The position numbers and the translations under genes were made by a program. 64,000 nt of DNA from Gordionus sp. m RMFG-2023 (lineage: Eukaryota; Nematomorpha; Gordioida; Chordodea; Parachordodidae). The stretch is from contig NC_088775.1 of the NCBI RefSeq assembly GCF_954871325.1, positions 7,107,561-7,171,560 on the forward strand, in the 5' to 3' direction. Numbering within the stretch: position 1 is the stretch's first letter; each line of letters starts with the position of its first letter. Under the pieces are notes generated by a model that saw only the letters and a list, made by a program, of their open reading frames with translations, was not told where the DNA came from and did not search any database. Positions 37,101-64,000 of this stretch are shown here, in pieces.

Positions 37101-37494
37101 CATATTCAATATTTTATACTAACAGTTCAATGCACTATTCCTTCTCGCCTTTCTCTTAATAATAAACGGGGTTGTTATTTACAACCTTGCCCCGTCGCAA
37201 CCAACCTCCGATTCGGTTCAAACAAATACTAACGATTCCAGCAATATGCCCCAACCGAATGAAGCCGCCGAGCTTAAAGATTCCTCGACCAATATAAACG
37301 GTTTTACTAACGGTAAAGTTTCTATTCTTGATAAAAGCAAGCCTTTTCGTAACGCAAGTGATGACAACGCCTTTATTACTAATCATTTTGAAGATGGGGC
37401 AAAGGACGCTTTCGCGATATCTATCGATCCTCAATCAAATTTTGCCAACGATAATTTTGATCCGGAGACTAATTTGGTCCCGACCAATAAATAA
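28086..37494 (+). CDS. SLC35F: SLC35F1/F2-family transporter; split gene
   Basis: A member of the SLC35F (DMT/EamA-like) multi-pass membrane transporters; substrates are poorly known for this subfamily. Six exons (28086-28195, 32336-32562, 33720-33903, 34012-34177, 35136-35361, 37126-37494) join in phase at all five junctions to about 427 residues. They are colinear with human SLC35F1/F2: GQ-ISILICTTGVTS in the first helices, the signature DVEANYLIVKAYQYTTLTS, LLDCLIIPV, LYGLSNV-QEF, TSALAVNLSILSADFYTLF, then a last helix and a ~95-residue Asn/Asp-rich hydrophilic tail. The N-terminal cytosolic exon is not found. Introns range from 108 bp to 4.1 kb and hold five MITEs. AATAAA overlaps the region just past the stop. 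Whether F1 or F2 is the nearer relative was not settled. Confidence 0.94.
28732..29059. mobile_element. hAT-type MITE, family 2 (best copy)
   Basis: TAGTGTTGTTAAACGGCTCG at the left and AACCGTTTAAACAATATTA at the right are inverted. Flanks ctatggat and ctttggat form an 8-bp duplication with one mismatch. The inner region holds an internally repeated caggataaacatta...agcctgaagattt...ctcata block. Lies in SLC35F intron 1. Confidence 0.88.
29060..31852 (+). other. SLC35F intron 1, no other gene seen
   Basis: AT-rich. A less AT-rich island at 30825-31130 holds open frames on + (30746-30967 and 30954-31142), but they show no family resemblance and no paired splice sites. A block aattaaacgcgttcaaattcg near 30050 resembles the end motif of the BED-finger hAT remnants at 17.7 and 58.2 kb. 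Confidence 0.5.
31853..32115. mobile_element. hAT-type MITE, family 1 (GC-rich)
   Basis: Starts TGGAGACCTACAG and ends GCCTGCAGATCTTCG, with cggcccggccc and cgagccgggc blocks near the ends. Flanks ataaagat and atgaaaat agree at six of eight bases. Lies in SLC35F intron 1, ending about 220 bp before the next exon. Confidence 0.75.
32336..32562 (+). CDS. SLC35F: SLC35F exon: DVEANY signature
   Basis: Acceptor taaaag, then AQNFFNYLVLALVFNACLYF (helix 2), a basic loop, FVLALIDVEANY and KAYQYTTLTSIQ. Donor gtttag, phase 0. The DVEANY--VKAYQYTTLTS run is diagnostic for SLC35F1/F2 proteins. Confidence 0.95.
33720..33903 (+). CDS. SLC35F: SLC35F exon: LLDC helix pair
   Basis: Acceptor aattatag, then LLDCLIIPVVMLLSVLFL, RYRVSHFLGVFICVLGVG and a Gln/Thr-rich loop ending NIQQ. 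The last G is the first base of an Asp codon finished in the next exon (donor gtttct). Confidence 0.95.
34012..34177 (+). CDS. SLC35F: SLC35F exon: GD-L and LYG-SNV helices
   Basis: Reads TFGNNKFLGDMLCLVAAILY, GLSNVGQEFFVKRF and FLALLGTFATLINGVQ. It follows an intron of only 108 bp. Donor gtaaaa, phase 2. Confidence 0.94.
34325..34615. mobile_element. hAT-type MITE, family 1 (GC-rich)
   Basis: Ends CAGAGACTTGCAGG and CCTGTAGGTCTCTG are inverted. Flanks atagatat and atatatat agree at seven of eight bases. Carries gggccgg, ccgggtcgggcc and cccgggccgggccg blocks. Lies in SLC35F intron 4. Confidence 0.82.
34659..34863. mobile_element. hAT-type MITE, family 2, decayed
   Basis: GTTAAACGGTTCGATTT near the left and AAATCGAGCCGCTAAACAAC near the right are inverted. 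The outermost bases and the target duplication are not clear. It sits 43 bp from a family-1 copy in the same SLC35F intron. Confidence 0.65.
35136..35361 (+). CDS. SLC35F: SLC35F exon: VNLSILSADFY helices
   Basis: Using acceptor aaatttag at 35135 gives LILERSEI, equal in length to the mammalian LAIMEHKEL loop; the later AG would shorten it and break the phase. Then SLAMFGLYFCMATALNR, TSALAVNLSILSADFYTLF and FLFHFK. Donor gtaata, phase 0. Confidence 0.94.
36466..36867. mobile_element. hAT-type MITE, family 1, perfect 8-bp duplication
   Basis: TAGTGATCTGCATCGGGCC at the left and CTTTGCAGATCTCTA at the right are flanked on both sides by agataaat. Repeated ggcccggcccg blocks lie at both ends. 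The inner atatgttatatggcgt-tagttt block is shared with the 246 and 42591 copies. Lies in SLC35F intron 5. Confidence 0.93.
37126..37494 (+). CDS. SLC35F: SLC35F last exon: final helix and tail
   Basis: Acceptor tactaacag, then FNALFLLAFLLIINGVVIYN as the last membrane helix and a polar tail (about 98 residues, many Asn, Asp, Ser) to TAA. The tail is not conserved in sequence across the family but its presence is usual. Confidence 0.93.
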   Translation, partial: FNALFLLAFLLIINGVVIYNLAPSQPTSDSVQTNTNDSSNMPQPNEAAELKDSSTNINGFTNGKVSILDKSKPFRNASDDNAFITNHFEDGAKDAFAISIDPQSNFANDNFDPETNLVPTNK

Positions 37495-37516
37495 TGATTG
37501 GTTTATTAAAAATTTT

Positions 37517-37522
37517 AATAAA
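37517..37522 (+). promoter_or_regulatory. Poly(A) signal candidate for SLC35F
   Basis: AATAAA 23 bases past the stop codon; a second overlapping pair lies near 37534. Either could serve. Weak evidence in AT-rich DNA. Confidence 0.35.
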
Positions 37523-37539
37523 TTTCCAAACTAAATAAA

Positions 37540-40500
37540 TAAATCTCTAAATCAAATAATAATTCTTTTTTTTTAAAAAAAAACAAATATAAATTTATTT
37601 TTTTTAAAAACGTTTAAAATTTTTTATTTTCAAAGAGAAAAATAATAGTAATCGTGTTTTATTATTTATATTATAAAAGACCCTATAATTTTTGTCGTCT
37701 ACTTAATTTTTTTTTTATACAATAGTATATTCACAATATTCTTTTTAGTATTTGATTCGTTACAACATACAATAATATTAATTTTTTAGTTTTTATAGAT
37801 CGTATACAATTATTATTTTTTAAATAGTATGTTTAAAAGAAATAATTAAAATCATTTGCTTCCACATCATTTACAATGTCTTTTTATGCTTATGCAATAT
37901 AGGGGTAATCAAGAAAAAACCAGTAATTTAATTTGGAATACTTTATAATGAGTTAAAAATCCCGGGGAAAAATAATAAAGCCCTTCTACAGAAGATTGTA
38001 GTAACAAGCCCACAGTCAGTAAAATTAAACAGATGTCTTAGATCTGCAGCGGCCATAGGAATCTATTTGATTTTGCTGATTCTCCATCTAAGCTAGAGCC
38101 CCATTTAGGTTAGAGTTGAAACGATATAAATTGTAATAGTTTTGCTTTATTTCGCCAAAACCGGAATAAGACCTAGAGGATTAAACTAAAGCTTAATTTA
38201 TAATAATATAAATAGGGGTATCACTCAATTTTCCGAGGAAACTAGATATCGACTAAAAAACTGATGTAGCCCGTCAGTCTCGGTATAAACGATCAGATAC
38301 TTATGGCCAGCTCGCCAGTTAAAGCGAACCAATAAATTGGGGCTTTGGCGGCTATAAGGATCTATTTGATTTTTTTTTGTTTTGCTGATTCTTGATCCAA
38401 ACTAAGGCTTGATTTAAGCTAGAGACAAAATTTAAAACAATATTAATTACAGTTATTAAAAATTATTTTGCCGTATATACACTTTCTAAGATTATTTTTT
38501 TCTTAAAAAAATTCGTAATAAGCAGATCGATTGATAACGGTATAACTAACAGTTATCTAAATATCTCAGGCAGAGCAAACCTGACCCATCTAAAACCTGC
38601 CCGAGTACATGGGAAAATTTTAGAAAAAATTTATAACGGACCGAGAAATTCGTATGTAAAATTGAAAGCCTAGGCCCGGCCGGATAATTAATATATAAAA
38701 AACTGAGCCGAGCTTCGCAAATCCTATGATTTTGATTAAAATATTCTTTAGAATAACAGTCTATTTATTTTCATTTTAAAAACGGTTTAACTAAATTAAA
38801 TGCGTGCATAAAATATAAAAAATTTGTTTCCTATTTGTAGAATAGGGCGGTTCGAATATGTTCTAACGTAATGGGCCAGTCTGGGCATTTAAATTGTTAT
38901 ATTTTTTTGTGGATTCCAAGCTAATATTTTGATTAATACTATTTAGATTACAAATATGCTTGTTCCTTTTGTATTGTAAGAGCTGTCTAACGTAAATAAT
39001 AAATTCAGAAAGAAAAAAATTAAACTAGTTATTTAAGATACGATCCCAATTACACACAATATGCGTATCAAAACACAGTTGGTAGAGTAGAGATAAAAGG
39101 ACCTTAATTGACATTGGGGAAAAATTGATTCAGATATAATTATGCATTAAAAATAAGCTGGCAGGAAAATTCGTACAAAAAAATTTAGAGGGCCATCTGT
39201 TTCATAAGAATTTTAATGAGCCGGGCCTGGAAATTGTCAAAAATTTTTATCCGGTCTGACAAATAACGGCTGGCAACTCGTGCGAAAGATCCTAATAGGC
39301 CTGGCTTTGCAGGTCTTTAATTTCAAGTAATAAAGACATTTCATTTGGGAAAATAATCATAGTTATTTTGCATAATTTTACCAAAACTGGAATATGTGAG
39401 ACGTGAGAGACGAACGTGCATAAGGTTAGACAGATAAGAGTTAGGTTTTAATAATATAAATGAGTATATTCTTTTATATTTTATTAAAATGAGAACGTTT
39501 TTTAATCACGTGGTCAATCATTCATAAATCATATATAATCCATATTTTTTAATTTTCAAAATATGAATACTCAAATCTATCATGTGAATCTCCGATAATG
39601 TGTTACTGTAATGATAGTTAGTTGTTTAATCAAATTATGGGAATTCATATTAACGATTTTATATAGAATATTCTTATCCTCTTGTGGTATTAGCAGATAA
39701 TCATAAATGTAAGGTTAGTCGAATTAATAATGAAATCAGCTCAAGGAAAAATAAAAAGGGAGACAGTAATATATGGAGGTCCCTCAAGGATATCCTTTTT
39801 ATGGGAAAGCTCAGAGATTGTGAATAATGAGAGGGAAATTATAAAAATATTTAGAGTTCTCGATGGCACAAGGAGTATACGGGAAAAGTCTAAGAATATT
39901 ATGACAAAACATGAGAAATTGCATATAGTAATTCCATAAAAATCATAGCACAAGACCTAGGATTTACCATTAAATCTTGATACTAACTAAGGCTCATCTT
40001 TCTTAAATAAAATGGAGTCCGATTTATTTCAGCCAACATACCAAAAAGGATGTTAATAAATTAAAAAATGCATTCATAACAGATAAAAATTCCACAAACT
40101 GGTAACGTATCACAGACGAAATTTTTTTTGCAGATTGAATATAGTAATAAATATAAAATTCAAGGTATTCAAATAAATTAATTTACAAAAAAGTATTCGA
40201 ATTTAGTATTAAATGCAAGTATTCACATTACTGCCCAACACTGTTTCCAACCATCCATACAAATTGTTAAAACCAACCGAAATACCTCAACATTAATTAG
40301 GCAGAAATCTTAAAAATAAACAAATATTCAAACCTCATTAACGTAATTTTTATCCTACTTGTCACCAAATATTCTGGTGTTTTTGATGAGGAATTCCTTA
40401 AACTATCATATTAGAGAGAAAATTAAGACAAATAAGTGGCAATCGCAATGAAGCCTTCTATTTTAAACAAGCCATTATGATGGCTATATCAAAAAATTGC

Positions 40501-41850
40501 ATTGTATTCATGGTTCCATAAAGCAACGCAAGTAATCCGATCTCTTAATTGTTTTTTATAAAAATTTATATATATATGCACTATAATTTTATCGTTAATT
40601 GTTTTTTATAATCCGTTTTTTAATAATAAACTTAATGAATAAAATATCGGAAAATAAAACTTTTGCTTCTCTATCTTCTATGCTATAAAGGTGTGATCTA
40701 GCTAGAAAAAAAAATGAAAAAAATTTCAATTTTGACTTTATAAAATTAAAAATTTTTTATTACAATAATAAAGAAAAAGAGGATACAAATTTAACACTTT
40801 TGAAAAGATATTTAAAATTTTTGGTAGATGGGGAAAGGGGGGGGGGGGAGTCAGCCCCTCCTCAAAATTTAAAAAGGTTTCTAAAAATAAAAAGAAATTA
40901 GCGATATATCCCATATCCTCTCCCCAACTTTAATTCTATTTTACTCTATCCTTCCATGCATCAAAATTAGCAATCTATCCCCCACCCCACCTACGAATAC
41001 CGTTCTTGCACCATACCACCTTTTACTGGATAAAAGCGCCCAACACATACACATGAAATATTAATATTTAGTATCAAACTTCATTAATTATAATGACTTC
41101 AAATTATTATTTTTATTTTTCGTATAATTTACATTTTATAATATATTATTTATAATCTGTATAAATAAATTTAAAATATTATAATAATTATTATCTACAA
41201 AATATATATTATATCCTATTTATAACATCTACCGGACAGACGACTAAAAATTATATTAAATTTTTCGGTACTTTTAATTTATAAAATTAAAATTTTATTA
41301 ATAATCGTAAAAAACACATTATTATCGTGTTTGTTATGGATTTCTAGATTGTTTTTTTTTCTATCAAGTTGTCGTTGGGCAGAATATCGTGACTGTTGAT
41401 ATGTGATTATTTGGCATAATCTTTTTACATTTATAGGTTGAAAAATAAATAAATTAGCATGTCATCAATTAATTTTTTTTTATTAAAGAATCAAACATTC
41501 TTTTATTTCCTATCATCCAAAATGGACTCTCCAGTCAACTGAACTTCTTTCCATGATAACTATCTTTATTATAACTTCACCACTTCTTTAATACTATTTA
41601 AAAAAAATTTCATCATAAGTGAAAAAAAAGAAGTTACAACTACAAGAGTACGGTCCTTTCGGTCAAGTGTTGAGTATGATGGGTGAAACCGAAATTTTTA
41701 TAAATAATCATTGAACAGTCAAAACCTTAATTATCATAATTGTATCATATCTTTTCCTCTTAATTTTATTTTGAAATAAGTATATATCAGTATAATAAAA
41801 TATAATCGTCATATACACTAATTAATTAAAAAAAATATATAATGCTATAA
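37540..41850. other. Spacer between SLC35F and PHAF1, no gene recognised
   Basis: AT-rich. Decayed GC blocks at 38570-38725 and 39215-39315 (cctaggcccggccgg, gagccgggcctgg, ctttgcaggtct) look like worn family-1 MITEs without pairable ends. A G-run lies at 40838-40849. The 69-codon frame at 39730-39939 is unrecognised and lacks support. The missing last PHAF1 exon may lie here. Confidence 0.45.
38040..38430. repeat. Direct repeat, ~80 bp, two copies
   Basis: gcggccataggaatctattt...ttttgctgattct...agctagag at 38047-38098 recurs as gcggctataaggatctattt...ttttgctgattct...agctagag at 38348-38423. The copies are about 300 bp apart and diverged. Confidence 0.75.
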
Positions 41851-41851
41851 T

Positions 41852-42345
41852 CAGGGATCCAAATCAAACCCGAACCTTTAAACCGGTTTTAACCCAAAAC
41901 GAGGTTGATAAATTTTTTTCCTTTTTGTTATTAGTAAAAAGTTTTATTTTAAAATATATTTTAAATTTTCAAAAATCATATCATATGGATTCCACTTCCT
42001 CCAGCCATATCAGGAGCCATGAAAATTTTTAAATAAGATTAGAGAAAAGGATGAAAGGAGGGCATTGCATTAATTGTACTTCCATGATTAAATATGTTTT
42101 CATCATCAAAATTGATAATTTTATAGTAAAATTAAGATCGGTTAATTTAAAAATAATAAAATGTCATATTTGATTAACTCCAGTTTCAAATCACTATAAC
42201 TTATGTAGTAAATTGGAATGATTAAAAATATATTTAATTTTATCATTCTTATTACATATTATCCTGCCTGAAAGGGTTAACCGTTATTTTTATCAAACCT
42301 GACCCGAACCTCTAAAAATGATTATAAATCGATTTGAATCTCATG
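41852..42345. mobile_element. Possible MITE with gatccaaatcaaacc ends
   Basis: CAGGGATCCAAATCAAACCC at the left has a rough inverted partner near 42326-42345 (aatcgatttgaatctcatg), and gacccgaacct also recurs in mirror near both ends. No target duplication was found. A related single end lies at 46463-46522. Confidence 0.35.
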
Positions 42346-42590
42346 AACATGGTTATGCTTATAATATAATGAGAAATTTATTCTTAGTAAAATGCGAATT
42401 TTTCTAATTTATGTCCAAATAATTTTTTAAAAATTATCATCATTCAATTTTAATTGATAAGTATCAGTCACAATTTTTTTTATAAATGTTCGTATATTGC
42501 TATTTTACAACATTTTTTTAAAAAATAATTTTCTTTTTGGATATATTTAAATTTTTAAAAACCTTATTAAAGCCAATAATGTGTATAAAC

Positions 42591-42914
42591 TAGAGATCTG
42601 CAAAAGTAGGACCGGCCCGTACCCGGCGGGCCTAATATTTTTTAAGAAAATTCGGGCCGGGCCGGGTCGGGCCTAACAAATTTTTTAAAATATATCTAAA
42701 TTTATCAATTTTATGTTGAATTTTTTATGTAAAATAAAAATATGTGATTTTATTTATAGAAAGTAGACGCCATATAACATATATCGTTTATCTAGAGTAA
42801 TTATAAGAATTAATTTCTATATTTAAATAAATTCGGGCCAGGCCGGGCAAAACTTTATAAAAAAAATTTCGGGTCGGGACGGGCTTGGAAAATTAGGCCC
42901 GATGCAGATCACTA
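42591..42914. mobile_element. hAT-type MITE, family 1, perfect 8-bp duplication
   Basis: TAGAGATCTGCAAAAG and CCGATGCAGATCACTA form the ends; the identical flanks are gtataaac. Inner blocks gggccgggccgggtcgggcc and gccaggccgggc. It lies in reverse orientation relative to the copy at 36466 (the gcgtc-agtttc block reads on the other strand). Confidence 0.93.
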
Positions 42915-43109
42915 GTATAAACTACAAGATTGACGATTAGTGCATCGAATGTACTTGACTATATTTTATTATCACATGACTCTTTTGAATTCTTTTTATC
43001 AAGGAGGATTATCATAAAATTTTAATATATTCTACGTGAAAAGAATATACATTGAAGATTAAATTAAAGAAAAATAAATCATATATTTGGATCGGATGTG
43101 TGATATAGA

Positions 43110-43280
43110 AAAATATCATACATAGGAGTCAGCTGTAGCGTCATTTTATGGTTTGCACTGTAGCGTCATTTTATAGTTTGCAAGTTTATTAAATGACATT
43201 AATGCGCATTGATATAATCACCGATCAGACAATTATGTGTAAACCATAATGGCGCTGTACACTTTTAATAACGAATCCCT
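43110..43280. mobile_element. Short palindromic MITE, family 3
   Basis: ataggagtcagctgtagcgt, then tttatggtttgca repeated once in tandem, and the mirror partner gtaaaccataatggcgctgt near the right end. Same blocks as at 24.5 and 26.55 kb. Limits approximate. Confidence 0.6.
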
Positions 43281-43307
43281 AATCAAGTAGTATATATATA
43301 TATAAAT

Positions 43308-43390
43308 CAATGATTAATGCCTAGATAAATTAAATCCAATAAATATAAACCAATGATTAATGCCTAGATAAATTAAATCTAATAAATAAA
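43308..43390. repeat. Tandem duplication, ~43 bp x 2
   Basis: caatgattaatgcctagata followed by aattaaatc-aataaat occurs twice in a row with one or two differences. Confidence 0.85.
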
Positions 43391-44327
43391 TTATTTACGT
43401 ATAGTTTATAAATGATATATCCAAATGTAAATTTACAGGGGCCATAAGAAATTAACTTAAAAACTCGCTAAAATTAACAAAATCCAAAAGAAATATTAAA
43501 AAATTAAGATGTCAAGCAAACAGTCTTGAAGAAACATTTAAAACAAACATGATCATAAACAAAAAAAAATCCATTAGAAAGATCATAGAATATAATAAAT
43601 ATTTTAGTTAATTTTACTAAAGAACCTTGCTTATAAAGAAATGAATATCTTAGACTATCAGTAAAATCAGTCATATTGATATCTCGAATTATATAAATTG
43701 TTTGATGTTATATTGGGGCTATTGTTACTTGCCAATGTTTTCATTTAAAAAAAGTAAAATTGTTTTTTTTTCACTATTAACAATATTTTTTAATAAATAT
43801 ATATTTTTTATGATATTAGACCCTGCTATAATCGAATTAAACCCAGCTGGAATTGAATTATGCCCTACTGGAAATAATTATGAAATAGATACTACTCTTG
43901 CAATTAAAAATTAATATATATATATTTATTACATACCTTATGTAGTAACTGTTAGATATTCATCATTCATCATTTTAAAAGAATGGTTACATAAATACGA
44001 AATTAGTAATACTACAAATTATTCAATATGCCGTTCCAAAAAATCTAAGGATCTAATATTTAAGTCTACAATAATATATGAACGAGTTTATTACCAATGC
44101 TATGAGGGCTAAGTCAGACCCTCCAAATCTGATGGTTCCAATTTTATAAGTATTTTTAAAAGGAAAAAGACAAAGATTGTAAGTTAAGAAAAATTGTTTG
44201 TCTAGAATCTCTTTTACCCAAGATGGATCATACCGAAAGTGTATCTGTATATATGATATACATAATCATGATTGAGGTCTTATTATTTTTTAAATGTAAA
44301 TAACATAATTTATTTATAGATCTATCT

Positions 44328-44756
44328 TTGTTCATGGCATCTTCCCGACATAGACAATTGGATGGTGATCAAAATACGATAATTCACCAAGCTCTTAAAT
44401 ATGCTGGAAATCTTACCTTGATCCATCAAGAGATGAAAATTTTTTTTTTAAATATAACTAAAAGGGATTTATATAATTTCAAACATAAATATATGAAAAA
44501 TCCATGTAGCATCAATGATCTGGAAGACCTCATCAAAACAATAAAATTAGACGTCACTAATATTGTCGAAATATTTGAAGAAAATGGCATCTTTAAAGCA
44601 TTATATTATCAAATTAATAAAATGCAAAGTCATTATTCTAGATATCCTGAGGTTGTCCTAATTGATGCTACCTATAATCTAAACTCCTACCACTTACCAG
44701 TCTTTACTTTGGGCATAATAGATGTTGAAGAAAATACCAGAATAGTTTCCATCTAG
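44328..44756 (+). pseudogene. MULE-like transposase, N-terminal half (left arm)
   Basis: A 142-codon frame reads QLDGDQNTIIHQALKYAGNL, ITKRDLYNFKHKYM and VVLIDATYNLNSYHLPVFTL. The helix-rich region before I--rDl-N---k and the D-TY--N-Y-LP block with the first catalytic Asp (IDATY) are typical of MULE transposases. The frame ends soon after, so the remaining catalytic residues are absent. Confidence 0.7.
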
Positions 44757-45070
44757 TTAATTTTATTAAAAAGTTCCATGACTGTTTTAAAAATGTGCCA
44801 AATTTTTAAAATATACAATAATAATTTTCCTAAAAACTCTAATAATTATATCTGATAAAAAATTTACAGAAAGATCAATTTATCAAGTCCCAATGCAAAA
44901 TTGGAAATTTGTATTTTTCACGTTCTACAAATATTTAAAAGACAGATAACAATTAAATGTAATTTAACTTTTAATAAAAGTTAAAAAAAATTCTTCTCCA
45001 ATTTAAAAGATAGGTCTATGCAAAAAGCCCTGGCATATATTGGAAATATTACCATTTTTTAAAAAAAATT

Positions 45071-45644
45071 CTAAATATCAAAAGGTATTTTTACACTACG
45101 ATAAAAAATCGGCATGAAATTCGTGAGGAATTCAGCTTGGCGTAGAGAGGCTAGAATTTTGGAGGGACAAATCTCACCATCTATTATACCCAAAGTAAAG
45201 ACCGGCGAGTGGTAAGAATTTAAATTATAGGTAGCATCGATTATAATAACCTTAGGATATCTAGAATAATGACTTTGCATTTTATTAGTTTGATAATATA
45301 ATGCTTTAAAGATGCCATTTTCTTCAAATAATTCGACAATATTAGTGACGTCTAATTTTATCGTTATGATGAGATCTTCCAGATCATTCATGCTACTTTG
45401 TTTTTTCATATATTTATGTTTCAGATTATATAAATCACTTTTAGTTATATTAATTATTTTTTTTCATCTCTTGATGAATCAAAGTAAGATTTTCGTCATA
45501 TTTGAGAGCTTGGTGAATTATCGTTTTTTGATCACCATCCAATTGTCTTTGCCGGGAAGATGACATGAACAAAGATAGATCTATAAAAATGAGGTTATCT
45601 ACATTTAAAAATAATAAAACCTCTATCATGATTATGTATATCAT
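45071..45644 (-). pseudogene. MULE-like transposase, N-terminal half (right arm)
   Basis: Two minus-strand frames (45450-45644 and 45071-45409) carry the same protein as the left arm: RQLDGDQKTIIHQALKYDEN, then SMNDLEDLIITIKLDVTNI and IDATYNLNSYHSPVFTLGII, followed by a Q-AEFL-FMP stretch. One frame break lies between them. Confidence 0.7.
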
Positions 45645-46462
45645 ATATATGAATACATTTTAGGTATGATCCATCTTGGGTAAAAGAGATTCTAGACAAA
45701 CAATTTTTTTTAATTGACAATCTTTGTCTTTTTCCTATAAAAAATACTTATAAAATTAAAATCTTTTGATTTGGAGGGTCTGACTTTCCCCTCATAACAT
45801 TGGGAATAAACTCGTTCATATATTATTGTAGACTTAAAGATTAGATCCTTAGATTTGTTGAAACGGTATTGCATAATTTGTAGTACTAAATTCGTATTTA
45901 TGTAGCCATTCTTTTAAAATGATGAATCATGAATATCTAACTTTACTGCAAAAGGTGTGTAATAAATAATATATATTAATTTTCACCTGCAAGAGTAGTA
46001 TCTATTTCATAATTATTTATAGTAGGGATTAATTCAATTACAGCAGGGTCTAATACAATAAAAAATATTTAGCTTAAAAAATATATATATTTACTGATTA
46101 ATTTCCATCATTGTTATAAAAATTAATAATTTATGGAAAAAAATATTATCAAAAATTTATTTACATAAATAAAAAATTTTTTTTTTAAAATAAATAAATT
46201 GAGTTCTTTATAAAATGAAAATTTTCAACTTTTTTAAATGTAACCATAGTGGCAGTAATATTGGCAGTGTCGGTTTTCAAGTTAGGGATAGAAATTTGTA
46301 ATTTAACTAAGGTAGAAAATATTTTAATAGTATTGCTTAAACTATTTTTTTAAAGTAATTAATGTTCAATATTGAAGTTAATTCATATTTATTTGTTATT
46401 GTTTATAAATTAGATAATTGTTTTTATAATGTGCATGCAATTACGATAATAACAATACCAAC

Positions 46463-46522
46463 GGGGGGCCCGGGTTTTAAAGGTTCGAACCGAACCGATA
46501 TTGGTTTCGATTTGGATCTCTG
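46463..46522. repeat. Isolated GC-rich inverted end
   Basis: ggggggcccgggttttaaag, ggttcgaaccgaaccgatat and gatttggatctctg mirror the block at 41852. It may be a second copy's end, or the far end of one larger element enclosing the MULE palindrome; the flanks agree at only five of eight bases. Confidence 0.35.
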
Positions 46523-46612
46523 CTTATATTAAGATGTGGAGGGGTGAATTCCAGTTCGACCCATACCTCGAGGACTATTGTTTAATACAGTACATATAAT
46601 ATGGTATGTTAC

Positions 46613-63993
<17,381 letters not shown>

Positions 63994-64000
63994 CTAAAAA

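Larger units (their letters stand above)
43690..46290. mobile_element. MULE-like remnant arranged as a 2.6-kb palindrome
   Basis: The left arm (43690-44890, coded on +) and right arm (about 45060-46290, coded on -) are inverted copies of one element. Both contain, in order from the outside, ttagaccctgct, gaaatagatactactcttgca, a fragment like gaacgagtttatt, and the transposase frame. Arm similarity looks high but with indels. No terminal repeats or 9-bp duplication were paired. It lies downstream of the last PHAF1 exon found. Confidence 0.75.

Noticed and set aside
37156-37434. 92-codon minus-strand frame
   Set aside because: Antisense shadow of the last SLC35F exon.
39730-39939. 69-codon plus-strand frame as a gene
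   Set aside because: Both strands are open here by chance; no recognised motif or splice context.

Overview
The window is nuclear DNA of an animal, most likely an invertebrate. It is very AT-rich, with genes cut by many introns (GT-AG junctions visible), RTE-clade LINEs, hAT, MULE and piggyBac DNA transposon remains, and a satellite array. There are no operons, ribosome binding sites or CRISPR arrays. The species cannot be fixed from the sequence alone. Protein comparisons below rest on remembered family sequences, not on a search.

Three conserved host genes were rebuilt exon by exon, and the splice phases agree at every joined junction. (1) The mitochondrial ATP synthase OSCP subunit (ATP5PO) lies on the + strand at 9072-14863: four exons, with the presequence exon not found. 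(2) A SLC35F1/F2-type membrane transporter lies on the + strand at 28086-37494: six exons, with the first coding exon not found. (3) PHAF1 (C16orf70/UPF0183, an autophagosome-linked protein) lies on the - strand at 46613-63993: eight exons, with its N-terminus beyond the window, one middle exon and the last exon not found. The SLC35F and PHAF1 genes converge. No two of the three genes have an evident functional link.

The remainder is mostly mobile DNA and its remains. Region 1-6 kb: a LINE tail, a GC-rich MITE, a BED-finger scrap, a piggyBac C-terminal scrap, a satellite of about 117-bp monomers with a 934-bp higher-order period, and a cluster of GATC-centred hairpins. Region 6-15 kb: a 1.8-kb non-autonomous hAT with a perfect 8-bp target duplication, then ATP5PO with a MULE palindrome in its last intron. 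Region 15-28 kb: MITEs, a BED-finger hAT scrap, a nuclease-like ORF and a broken RTE LINE with a tRNA-like 5' end. Region 28-37 kb: SLC35F with five MITEs in its introns. Region 37-64 kb: PHAF1, whose introns hold a full-length but decayed RTE LINE with a 16-bp target duplication, an inverted pair of OTU-protease fragments and a 3-kb palindrome of LTR-retroelement origin. A MULE palindrome lies just downstream of the last PHAF1 exon found.

Two patterns stand out. First, two MITE families with hAT-style 8-bp target duplications carry GC-rich terminal or inner motifs (CCCGGCCC in one, AACGGCTC in the other) in otherwise AT-rich DNA. Second, four unrelated element fossils are each arranged as a large inverted repeat.
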